Shown here: in pieces, positions 1 through 6,939 of the stretch
How the letters are laid out: each line of letters starts with the position of its first letter
How positions within the stretch are numbered: position 1 is the stretch's first letter
NCBI GenBank assembly: GCA_030043255.1
Contig: JASHYB010000025.1
Coordinates: 1 to 10,306 of the forward strand
Length of the DNA: 10,306 bases
Direction of reading: 5' to 3'
DNA from: Thermoplasmata archaeon
GTDB taxonomy: Archaea; Thermoplasmatota; Thermoplasmata; Lutacidiplasmatales; UBA184
Made by a program: the position numbers and the translations under genes
The notes under the pieces: generated by a model
Seen by the model: only the letters and a program-made list of their open reading frames with translations
What the model was told of the DNA's origin: nothing
The model's database searches: none

Positions 1-50
1 GCGGCGGCGACCGCCAGGTTCACCAGCCAGAGCAGGGTCCGGCGCTGCAT
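1..50 (-). CDS. 5' fragment of a minus-strand gene with a hydrophobic N-terminus (runs off the left edge)
   Basis: An ATG on the minus strand (positions 50-48) opens a frame that stays open to the window edge and reads MQRRTLLWLVNLAVAA. Two arginines followed by a run of hydrophobic residues is the pattern of a signal peptide or a first membrane segment, so the product is probably a membrane or exported protein. Only 16 codons are visible and no family can be recognised. It would be transcribed divergently from rtcB out of the shared 113-bp region. No convincing Shine-Dalgarno sequence precedes the ATG. A chance open frame is possible in such GC-rich DNA, so this is a tentative call resting on position, start codon and hydrophobic profile. 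Confidence 0.45.
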   Translation of the reverse strand, partial: MQRRTLLWLVNLAVAA

Positions 51-163
51 CGCAAGCCGGTCGTAGCAGGCGGCGCGCCGTACTTCTTGGTTTGCGCCGG
101 GGACCGAGGGGCGGCGCGCCCGCGTCGGGGGTCTTTTGTAGGGAAGGGGGCTCCGCCGCCGCC
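51..163. promoter_or_regulatory. Divergent intergenic control region upstream of rtcB
   Basis: This is the longest non-coding stretch in the window, lying between the minus-strand start at 50 and the rtcB ATG at 164. It holds two copies of the 8-bp palindrome GGCGCGCC at 72-79 and 113-120, 41 bp apart start to start. It also holds AT-richer patches that stand out against the GC-rich background: TACTTCTTGGTTT at 81-93 and CTTTTGTA at 133-140. The purine run GGAAGGGGG at 142-150 lies 13 nt before the rtcB ATG. Its role as a promoter region is inferred from gene orientation. Confidence 0.4.
133..140 (+). promoter_or_regulatory. Possible TATA-like element for rtcB
   Basis: CTTTTGTA is centred about 28 bp upstream of the rtcB ATG. 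That is close to the usual archaeal spacing between a TATA box and the transcription start. If it is used, the rtcB mRNA would be leaderless or nearly so, and the GGAAGGGGG run at 142-150 would not be transcribed. The match to the archaeal TATA consensus is weak, and the purine-rich BRE expected just upstream is not obvious. Confidence 0.3.
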
Positions 164-1615
164 ATGCCGAAGGTTCCGGCCCTCGTCGAGCTCGACGAGT
201 TCACCTACCGGATCCCCCCGGAGGAGGTCGCCGGCATGCGCGTGCCCGGCATCCTGTTCTCCAGTCCGACGCTGCTCGAGGGGGTGAGCGGCGACCCGTC
301 GCTGCTCCAGCTGGCGAACGTCGCGACGCTCCCGGGCATCGAACGCCACGCGCTCGCGATGCCGGACATCCACTTCGGCTACGGCTTCCCCGTCGGCGGG
401 GTCGCGGCGTTCGACCTCGAGAGCGGGATCGTCTCTCCGGGTGGGATCGGCTACGACATCAACTGCGGCGTGCGGCTACTGCGGACCGGCCTGCGGGCCG
501 AGGAGGTCCGTCCGAAGCTCGGCGAGCTGATCGAACGGCTCTACCGGGAGGTGCCGAGCGGCGTCGGCTCGCGGGGCGGTCGGACGCTCCAGCCGCGCGA
601 GGTCGACGAGGTGTTGGTAGGCGGGGCCGCCTGGGCGGTCGAGCACGGGGCGGGGACCGCCGCCGACCTGGCGGTCCAGGAGGAGGGCGGGCGTCTCGCC
701 GGCGCGCTGCCGCAGGAGGTCTCCGAGACCGCCCGCAAGCGCGGCTTGCGCCAGCTTGGCACCCTCGGCTCGGGGAACCACTTCCTCGAGGTCCAGGTGG
801 TCGAGGAGGTGTTCTTCCCGGAGTTCGCCCGCGCGCTCGGGCTGACGAGCGGCCAGGTCGTCGTGATGCTGCACACCGGCTCGCGCGGGCTCGGGCACCA
901 GGTCGCCACCGACTTCATCCGGCGGATGGACGAGCGGCTGCGCTCCGAGGGGACGCAGCTCGTCGACCGCCAGCTCTCCTGCGCCCCGATCGCCTCGGAG
1001 GACGGGCGGCGCTACCTCGGGGGGATGGCGGCCGCGGCGAACTTCGCCTGGGCGAACCGCCAGACGATCACCGAAGGGGTCCGCCGCGGCTTCGCGGCGG
1101 TCTTCGGGCGCTCGGCGGCGGAGCTGGGGATCGAGGTCGTCTACGACATCGCGCACAACATCGCCAAGGTCGAGGTCCACCGGACGAACGGGACCGCCAA
1201 GCCGGTACTGGTCCACCGCAAGGGTGCGACCCGGGCGTTCCCGGCGGGCCGCGACGAGATCCCGGCCCCGTACCGGCCGTTCGGCCAGCCGGTGCTGATC
1301 CCCGGCGACATGGGGACGGCCAGCTACGTCCTCGCCGGGCTGCCCGGCTCGATGGAACGCTCCTTCGGCTCCTCCTGCCACGGGGCCGGGCGCCGGCTGA
1401 GCCGCACCGCAGCGGTGCGCACCTTCCGCTACGACGAGGTCACCCGCCGGCTCTCCGAGCGAGGGATCGTCGTCCGCTCGGCGACCCGCGAGGGGGTCAC
1501 GGAGGAGGCGCCCGGCGCCTACAAGGACGTGGAGCAGGTGGTCCGCGTCGCCGAAGGAGCCGGCCTCAGCCGCCGGGTCGCCCGGCTGCTGCCGCTCGGG
1601 GTCGTCAAGGGCTGA
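164..1615 (+). CDS. rtcB: RNA-splicing ligase RtcB (tRNA-splicing ligase)
   Basis: RtcB joins RNA 2',3'-cyclic phosphate (or 3'-phosphate) ends to 5'-OH ends using GTP and Mn2+. In archaea it seals tRNA halves after intron removal. The 483-residue product has the full set of family signatures: YDINCGVR with D98 and the metal-binding C101; GSGNHFLE with N205/H206; LHTGSRGLGHQ with H237; DIAHN with H331; SSCHGAGR with H406, the expected guanylylated histidine; and the C-terminal LPLGVVKG with K482. These sit two to three positions from the equivalent residues of Pyrococcus horikoshii RtcB as I recall them, and the length matches. No intein interrupts the sites. The ATG at 164 was preferred over an in-frame TTG at 92 because homology begins just after it and the extra 24 codons are low-complexity. 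No archease gene is seen next to it. The gene converges on the sedolisin gene with a 19-bp gap. Confidence 0.96.
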   Translation: MPKVPALVELDEFTYRIPPEEVAGMRVPGILFSSPTLLEGVSGDPSLLQLANVATLPGIERHALAMPDIHFGYGFPVGGVAAFDLESGIVSPGGIGYDINCGVRLLRTGLRAEEVRPKLGELIERLYREVPSGVGSRGGRTLQPREVDEVLVGGAAWAVEHGAGTAADLAVQEEGGRLAGALPQEVSETARKRGLRQLGTLGSGNHFLEVQVVEEVFFPEFARALGLTSGQVVVMLHTGSRGLGHQVATDFIRRMDERLRSEGTQLVDRQLSCAPIASEDGRRYLGGMAAAANFAWANRQTITEGVRRGFAAVFGRSAAELGIEVVYDIAHNIAKVEVHRTNGTAKPVLVHRKGATRAFPAGRDEIPAPYRPFGQPVLIPGDMGTASYVLAGLPGSMERSFGSSCHGAGRRLSRTAAVRTFRYDEVTRRLSERGIVVRSATREGVTEEAPGAYKDVEQVVRVAEGAGLSRRVARLLPLGVVKG

Positions 1616-1639
1616 GCGCGCCGGCCCGTCGGGCTCAGC
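1611..1639. terminator. Inverted repeat spanning both convergent stop codons, possible bidirectional terminator
   Basis: GCTGAGC at 1611-1617 is perfectly complementary to GCTCAGC at 1633-1639, giving a 7-bp stem with a 15-nt GC-rich loop. The left arm contains the rtcB stop codon (1613-1615). The right arm contains, on the minus strand, the stop codon of the sedolisin gene (1635-1637). The hairpin would form in both transcripts. No T-rich tract follows on either side, so it does not resemble a classical archaeal oligo-T terminator. The hairpin is seen directly; its function is inferred. Confidence 0.4.
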
Positions 1640-4600
1640 GCACCGGTCGCGGCCGGGTCGCCCAGAGGAACCAGCCGGCGAGCGTCGCGCCCCCTGCGAC
1701 GCCGACCAGCAGCACGAGGAGCGGCGGGATCGCCGGCAGGGCGGCCACGACGATCGACCAGGCGCAGGAGGTGGTCGCGTTCGCCGCATCGGTGACCACC
1801 AGCTGGACGGTGTACACGCCGCTCGACGGCAGGTCGACGGTGACGTTGGCGGTCGTCGGGGCGCCGCCGTCCGGCAGCGTCCAGCGGTAGGTGTACGGCG
1901 GACCGTCACCGCCGGTCGCTCCGGCCGAGAGGCTGACCGACGCCGGGGCCGTGACGTAGCGGGTCGTGCCGACGCAGCCGGCGAGCTCGAGCGGCAGGCT
2001 GGTCGTGACGGTGTCCGTGCGCTGGGCACTGTCGTCGAACATGTCGAACGCCCGGACGACGACGGTGAAGTCCCCCGCCGCGTAGTAGACGGTGGAGGCG
2101 GTCGGGCCGGTGGCCGTGTCCCCGTTGCCGAACGTCCAGTCGACCGCCACGCCCTCCGGGGCCGAGGCGACCACCGTCCCCTGGACGCGGAGCGGCGCGA
2201 GCCCGGCCTCGGGGTCGACGTTCTCGGAGAGCTGGAGGGCGTCGGCCGCCGGGACGAAGCCACCGGCCTCCTTCGCGAAGAACGACGGCAGGTCGAGCGG
2301 CACCTCCAGCACCCGGGCGAGGTGCGGTCCGTCGACCGCTACGGAGGCGTCCAGTTCGTCGCCGGCCAACAGATCGATCGGGGCGAAGTAGGTCTCGTTG
2401 GCGACCGGGCCGAAGGCGCTGCCGCCGTTGCCGAGGTTCCAGACGATCAGCGTGCCGGTGGTCGACGACGCCGGGCCGACCTCGCTCGCGTTCCAGCTGA
2501 CCGTCGTGCCCGAGCTGAGGTTCACCGCCGGGCTGACGGTGCCCACCAGCCCGACGGCGGTCGAGGCGGGCGCCTGCGCGTCGATCAGGAACGCCTCGCT
2601 CGCGTTGCCGTCCCCGGCGTCCGAGAGCTGCGCGATGACCAGGTGCTCGCCGGCGGTGGTGAAGGTGGTCGCGACCGCCGCCCCGGTCGCGGTCAGGCCT
2701 CCGCCGAACGACCAGCGGGTGGCCGACGCGCTGGCGCGGTAGCCGCCGGTGGCGCTCGCGGTGAAATGGACCGTCAGCGGGACCGTGCCGTTCAGGGCCG
2801 ATGCGGTGAACGTGGCCTCGAGCGCCGGCGCGACGGTGACGTTCGTCTCGGCCCAGGCGGTGCTGTCGACGGTGTCGTTCACCCACTCCTGGACCGCGTA
2901 GGTCCCGGCGGTGCGGAAGATGGCGCAGTCGCAGGCGGTCGGATAGCCGTCCGGCTCGTTGGCGACCAGGTCGACCTGGTCGGCGAGGCTCGCCGGCCCG
3001 CTCGCGCCGCCCGAGACGCTGAACAGGTCCGGGAAGTCCGCCGGGGCGTCGCGGACCCCCTCGGTCCCGTTCGGGGTCACGGCCAGCGGCGACGACGGGT
3101 TGCCGCACGCCGGCGCCGCGGCGCCTCCGACGGCGATCGGCAGGCGCGCGCTCGCCGCGCCGTCCGGCGCGCTCGCGCTGTCGTGCACGACGACCTCGGC
3201 ACAGAAGCCGCCGGCGACGGGATAGGCGTAGGCCGTGCCGTCGCTGCTGAGGTTGTCGGCGACCACGCCGTCGCCGAACGAGACGTTGTAGGTGTACGGG
3301 GCGACGCCGCCGGTAACGCTCGCCGTGAACGTCACGGTCTGGCCGGCGCTCGGCGCATCGGTCGACGCGCTCAGGCCGACCGCGAGCGAGCTGCCTCCGC
3401 CGACGACGACCACGACCGGCGGGGAGGCGCTCATGTTCCCGCCGGAGTCGACCGCGTAGCCCTGCACCGAGTAGACCCCCGCGCTCGGGAAGGTGTGCGA
3501 GACGCTCGTGCCGGTGACCGTCGAGGCGTTCCCGTCGCCGAACGCCACCCCCTCGAGCGGGTAGCTGCCGCTGCCGCCGTGGACGCTCAGCGCGATCTGG
3601 ACGGTCAGCGGCGCGGGCCCGAAGCGGGGCGAGGCGTAGACCAGCACCTGCGGATCGTTCAGGGTCGTCGCGGTGCGGGTCAGGTTCGGGAGCAGGTTGC
3701 CGACGATCGGCGTGCCGATCCCGGTGACAGGGTTCCAGCCGGCGCTGGCGGTGTAGCCGTTCGTCCCCTCGGTGATCTCGTGGAAGTTCGAGGTGTAGCC
3801 GGCGCTGTCGAGGATCCGGTACAGCGCCGGGTTCAGCAGGCCGAGGGCGCCGCCCGCCTCCTGGTCGGCGGTGGCCCCGATGCCAGCCCAGATCGGGGTG
3901 CCCACGCTGGTGCCGCCGACCCCGCCCCAGCCTCCCCCGACGACGATGTCGACCGGGGTCGCGGGGTCCCCCACGATCGCCACGTCCGGCACCCCGCGGC
4001 CCTTGGTGGCGACGGTCCCCGGTCCGACCTGCCACCACGGGTGGGCGAGCACCGAGTAGCCGCCGCCGGAGCCCCCGCCGTTGGAGCAGCCGCCCGTCTG
4101 GGCGCTGGAGTTGCCGCTCCAGGCGACCTCGGAGACGTAGCTGCCGTTCGCCTCGGTGGAGAGCGCGGTGGCGCCGACGCCCGTGACGTACGGGTCGGAG
4201 GCCGGATAGTTGACCGACACCCCCGAGGTCCCGTCGGCGGAGCCGCAGTCCCCGCTCGCTGCGAACGAGCTGATCCCCTCGGCCGCGGCCAGTTCGAGTA
4301 CGGGTCCCAGGATGTCGAACGAGCCGTCGGTGGAGGCGTTGCACGCCGACGAGCAGGGCATGGTGCTCGGGTCGTAGATGCCGGTCTCCGGCTCCCCCCA
4401 GCTCATCGACAGGACGTTGGCGGCGCGATGCGCGACGACCCAGTCGATGGCGAAGTACAGGCCTTCGCCGGCGTTGGGCGAGAAGACCGTCTCCACGGTG
4501 GCGCCGGGGGCGGCCGCGTGCGCCCACTCGGCGTCGAGCGCGTCCTCGACGTGCCAGCCGTAGTTCGTCCCGCTCGCGTTCAGGTTCGTGGTGGTCGGGA

Positions 4601-5516
4601 CCGGGTACAGGAAGGTCAGGTTCGTCGTCGGGAGACCGTTCGCCTCGGAAAAGCAGAGGTAGTCGGCGGCGAGCTGGTCCTGGCTCTCCGCGGCGGAGTA
4701 GGCGTCGAACACGGCGATCGTTTCCCCGGTGCCGTTGATGCCCTCGCCGTCCAGCTTCGCGTAGTCGTAGGCGGACGCGAGCTGCTGCGGCGAGTTCTCC
4801 TCGGCGACGGGCGACTGACAGGCCGCTGCCGGAGCGGCGTCCAACTCGCCGACCGAGACGACCGTGGGCTGCAGGTCGACGTCGGTGGCCAGCCCCAAGG
4901 CTCCCGTCCAGGGGGCGATCGACGGCAGGCTCGCGGCCGTGCTGTGGGAGACGAAGGTCGCGCCGTCGGCGCCCAGGTACCGGTCGAAGGAGGTGTCGAA
5001 CGCTCGGTCGAGCGCCGGGCCGGTGCCGGTCACCGACACCATCAGCCCGTCAGGGTTGACCGCGGTCGCCAGGCCAAGGCCCTCGAAGTACGCCTCGGCG
5101 GCCGCCACCGAGGACGGCGTGGCTCCGAACCGGGCGTCCGCCGCGCCGGCCGACAGGAACTGCCGGTACGCTGAGGTGCCCGGGACCTCCGACGCGTTCA
5201 CGAACGCGGCGAGCCCCTGCGGGTCGCGCGAGCTGAGCCCCACCACGACCGACAGGCTGGTGTTCGGGCCGACCGGGCCGAGGTCGGTCACGTTGGCCGC
5301 CGGCGAGAACGCCGGGGCCAGCGCTACCCGAGCTTCGGGCGTCACGATCGACGAGAAGGCCGACGGCCCGGCGGGCGCCGCACCGATCGACGGGAGATGC
5401 CCGCTGATCGCCGTGGGGCTGAGGAAGACGACCGCCAGAGCGAGGGCGAGCGTGACCGCTCCCCGGCGCGACGGCAGGCCCCCCATGGCCGAGGAGTGAG
5501 GCCGGGCACCGAACAT
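1635..5516 (-). CDS. Secreted S53 (sedolisin/kumamolisin-type) serine-carboxyl peptidase with PKD/Ig-like repeats and C-terminal membrane anchor
   Basis: The 1293-residue product is an exported acid endopeptidase. An N-terminal signal peptide (hydrophobic core about residues 19-33 after RR) is followed by a pro-kumamolisin propeptide (about 60-215) and the catalytic domain (about 240-612). Catalytic residues are visible: E324 and D328 in VEDALDAEWAHA, D423 in SGDCG (oxyanion), and the nucleophile S537 in GGTSVGTP. The calcium-site region is altered: FHEIT (E580) and GWNPVTG (N595) where Asp is usual. About seven PKD/Ig-like beta-sandwich modules follow (roughly 628-705, 711-796, 800-897, 900-980, 985-1072, 1092-1173, 1174-1257), some with FGDG or FGNG motifs. 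A membrane helix (about 1263-1286) and a basic RPRPVR tail end the protein, so the enzyme is probably displayed outside the cell. It has about 20 N-glycosylation sequons and only three lysines. The ATG at 5516 is preceded directly by AAAGGGG; an in-frame ATG at 5486 (M11) gives a more compact signal peptide and is a real alternative. Confidence 0.93.
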   Translation of the reverse strand: MFGARPHSSAMGGLPSRRGAVTLALALAVVFLSPTAISGHLPSIGAAPAGPSAFSSIVTPEARVALAPAFSPAANVTDLGPVGPNTSLSVVVGLSSRDPQGLAAFVNASEVPGTSAYRQFLSAGAADARFGATPSSVAAAEAYFEGLGLATAVNPDGLMVSVTGTGPALDRAFDTSFDRYLGADGATFVSHSTAASLPSIAPWTGALGLATDVDLQPTVVSVGELDAAPAAACQSPVAEENSPQQLASAYDYAKLDGEGINGTGETIAVFDAYSAAESQDQLAADYLCFSEANGLPTTNLTFLYPVPTTTNLNASGTNYGWHVEDALDAEWAHAAAPGATVETVFSPNAGEGLYFAIDWVVAHRAANVLSMSWGEPETGIYDPSTMPCSSACNASTDGSFDILGPVLELAAAEGISSFAASGDCGSADGTSGVSVNYPASDPYVTGVGATALSTEANGSYVSEVAWSGNSSAQTGGCSNGGGSGGGYSVLAHPWWQVGPGTVATKGRGVPDVAIVGDPATPVDIVVGGGWGGVGGTSVGTPIWAGIGATADQEAGGALGLLNPALYRILDSAGYTSNFHEITEGTNGYTASAGWNPVTGIGTPIVGNLLPNLTRTATTLNDPQVLVYASPRFGPAPLTVQIALSVHGGSGSYPLEGVAFGDGNASTVTGTSVSHTFPSAGVYSVQGYAVDSGGNMSASPPVVVVVGGGSSLAVGLSASTDAPSAGQTVTFTASVTGGVAPYTYNVSFGDGVVADNLSSDGTAYAYPVAGGFCAEVVVHDSASAPDGAASARLPIAVGGAAAPACGNPSSPLAVTPNGTEGVRDAPADFPDLFSVSGGASGPASLADQVDLVANEPDGYPTACDCAIFRTAGTYAVQEWVNDTVDSTAWAETNVTVAPALEATFTASALNGTVPLTVHFTASATGGYRASASATRWSFGGGLTATGAAVATTFTTAGEHLVIAQLSDAGDGNASEAFLIDAQAPASTAVGLVGTVSPAVNLSSGTTVSWNASEVGPASSTTGTLIVWNLGNGGSAFGPVANETYFAPIDLLAGDELDASVAVDGPHLARVLEVPLDLPSFFAKEAGGFVPAADALQLSENVDPEAGLAPLRVQGTVVASAPEGVAVDWTFGNGDTATGPTASTVYYAAGDFTVVVRAFDMFDDSAQRTDTVTTSLPLELAGCVGTTRYVTAPASVSLSAGATGGDGPPYTYRWTLPDGGAPTTANVTVDLPSSGVYTVQLVVTDAANATTSCAWSIVVAALPAIPPLLVLLVGVAGGATLAGWFLWATRPRPVR

Positions 5517-5586
5517 CCCCTTTGCCGGCCGACCGTTCGAAGCCGAGACCTCATAACCCGGGCTTGGAGTCGGCCGCGAGGGCGGC
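5517..5586. promoter_or_regulatory. Divergent promoter region between the sedolisin and M50 protease genes
   Basis: Only 70 bp separate the two protease start codons. The one AT-rich spot is TCATAA at 5551-5556, which reads TTATGA on the minus strand. It lies about 35 bp from both the sedolisin ATG (5516) and the GTG of the M50 gene (5587), so one TATA-like site could serve both directions or overlap two promoters. On the plus strand a GGAG at 5566-5569 and GCGAGGGCGG just before the GTG could act as a ribosome-binding site. The promoter role is inferred. Confidence 0.35.
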
Positions 5587-6939
5587 GTGAACCCGTATCT
5601 CGGCTACGAGATCGCCGTCGCCGCGGTCGTGGTCTACGGCCTCGTCGTCTACGCCCTGTGGCGGAGCGGCCGGGTCGGACCGGACCGCAACCTCACCCTG
5701 TTCGGGCCGGCGCTCATGCTCAAGACCGGCCGGGGCCGGGCCGCGCTCGACCGCTGGGGACGGTTCGTCCGGTTCTGGACCGGGGTTAGCGACCTCGGGG
5801 TGGCGCTGGCCGCGATCGCGATGGCGGCGATCGTCGCGCTGCTGCTGGTCGGCGCGGTGGTCTCGACGCGGATCACGGCGGCGCAGGCGCCGCCGGTCAC
5901 CGAGGCGCTCGGCCTCCCCGGCATCAACCCGGTGATCCCGCTGGGCTACGGGATCCTCGCGCTGGTCGTCGGCATCGTGCTCCACGAGCTCTGCCACGGC
6001 GTCGTCGCCCGGTCGCAGAAGATCGGCGTGAAGAGCCTCGGGATTCTCTGGTGCGTCGTTCCGGTCGGGGCGTTCGTCGAGCAGGACGACAAGGAGATGA
6101 TGGCGGCCTCCCGGCGCAAGCGCGACCGGGTCGCGGCCGCCGGGGTCCTCGCGAACTTCGTCCTGGCGATCGTCTTCTTTCTCGCGCTCTCCGGGCTGGT
6201 CGCCGGGAGCGTCGCCCCGAACGCCTCGGGGGTGGGGATCGCCGCGGTGGAGCCGACGCTGAACGGCCACCCCACCCCGGCCGCCAACGCTTCCCTGGCC
6301 GCCGGCGACATCGTCACCATGCTCAACGGGACGGCGACGCCGACCCTGTCGGCGTTCGAGTCGGCGATCGCCAAGACCGTGCCCGGCGGCACCTACAGCC
6401 TCGCCTACTACTCGACGGCGAACGGGTCGATCGCGACGACCACCGTGCAGCTGACCACCGACCCGTCGAACCACACGCGCGGGTTCCTCGGCGTCGAGGT
6501 CTACGGGCTGACGCCCACGCAGCTGCGCCAGATCCTCGTGAACCCGTTCGCGAGCAGCTCCGGTCCGCTCACCGGCGGCGTCTATTGGCTGATCCTCCCG
6601 TTGGCGACCCTCGAGCCGATCACCACGCCGACCAGCTCGTTCTACCACCTCGTCGGCCCGCTCGCCGGGGCCTCCCCCGTGGGGTTCTGGATCGGGGCGA
6701 ACGTGCTCTACTGGCTCGCCTGGATGAACCTCCTGCTCGGCCTGTCGAACGCGCTGCCGCTCGTCCCGCTGGACGGAGGCCTACTGTTCCGCGACTTCGC
6801 GGCGAGCGTCGCCGCCCGCCTGCGCAAGGGCTGGTCGGAGGCCCGTCTCGAGAGCTTCGCCTCCCGCGCGTCGGTCGTCGCCAGCCTGCTGATCCTGGTG
6901 CTGCTCGCATGGCAGTTCGTGGTCCCCCGTCTCGGCTAG
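5587..6939 (+). CDS. Site-2-type (M50) intramembrane zinc metalloprotease with PDZ-like domain
   Basis: This 450-residue polytopic membrane protein belongs to the S2P/M50 family, which cleaves transmembrane segments of substrate proteins within the bilayer. The zinc site is complete: HELCH at 133-137 inside a hydrophobic segment, with the third ligand D396 in NALPLVPLDGG (388-398). Hydrophobic segments lie near residues 8-25, 72-94, 117-140, 183-207, 329-345, 365-400 and 428-447. Between the two catalytic segments a soluble stretch (about 212-305, with SLAAGDIVTMLNG typical of a PDZ ligand-binding loop) looks like the PDZ domain common in this family. The motif VPVGAFVEQD (158-167) is typical of archaeal members. 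The start is GTG at 5587. The gene is divergent from the sedolisin gene and overlaps priL downstream, so the two plus-strand genes are probably co-transcribed. Its substrate cannot be told from sequence. Confidence 0.92.
   Translation: MNPYLGYEIAVAAVVVYGLVVYALWRSGRVGPDRNLTLFGPALMLKTGRGRAALDRWGRFVRFWTGVSDLGVALAAIAMAAIVALLLVGAVVSTRITAAQAPPVTEALGLPGINPVIPLGYGILALVVGIVLHELCHGVVARSQKIGVKSLGILWCVVPVGAFVEQDDKEMMAASRRKRDRVAAAGVLANFVLAIVFFLALSGLVAGSVAPNASGVGIAAVEPTLNGHPTPAANASLAAGDIVTMLNGTATPTLSAFESAIAKTVPGGTYSLAYYSTANGSIATTTVQLTTDPSNHTRGFLGVEVYGLTPTQLRQILVNPFASSSGPLTGGVYWLILPLATLEPITTPTSSFYHLVGPLAGASPVGFWIGANVLYWLAWMNLLLGLSNALPLVPLDGGLLFRDFAASVAARLRKGWSEARLESFASRASVVASLLILVLLAWQFVVPRLG

Noticed and set aside
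92..163. TTG start giving RtcB 24 extra N-terminal residues
   Set aside because: The extra residues are Gly/Arg/Ala-rich and not family-like; the ATG at 164 gives the usual length, with the family residues at the expected positions.
476..2263. 595-codon minus-strand open frame across rtcB and the end of the sedolisin gene
   Set aside because: It crosses two well-supported genes and is dominated by Arg, Pro, Ala and Ser; RtcB motifs on the plus strand explain the region.
1906..4527. 873-codon minus-strand frame within the sedolisin gene
   Set aside because: It is a frame-shifted reading of the protease gene, extremely Arg-rich, with no motif; the S53 and PKD signatures lie in the other frame.
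2322..5174. 950-codon plus-strand open frame opposite the sedolisin gene
   Set aside because: It is Arg/Gly/Ala/Val/Asp-rich low-complexity antisense translation of the protease gene, with no recognisable domain; long antisense frames are expected at this GC content.
1635..5516. Nucleotide repeats within the sedolisin gene considered as a repeat array or mobile element
   Set aside because: The recurring short words encode the PKD FGDG-type motif in diverged protein modules; there is no direct tandem DNA repeat or element boundary.
5551..6648. 365-codon minus-strand open frame opposite the M50 gene
   Set aside because: It is Arg/Asp/Gly/Ala-rich with no domain and would overlap the divergent promoter region; it is an antisense shadow.
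6051..6908. Long upstream extension of the priL frame inside the M50 protease gene
   Set aside because: The extension is Arg-rich shadow translation of the M50 gene, whose PDZ and zinc motifs are in another frame; priL homology begins only after the ATG at 6909.
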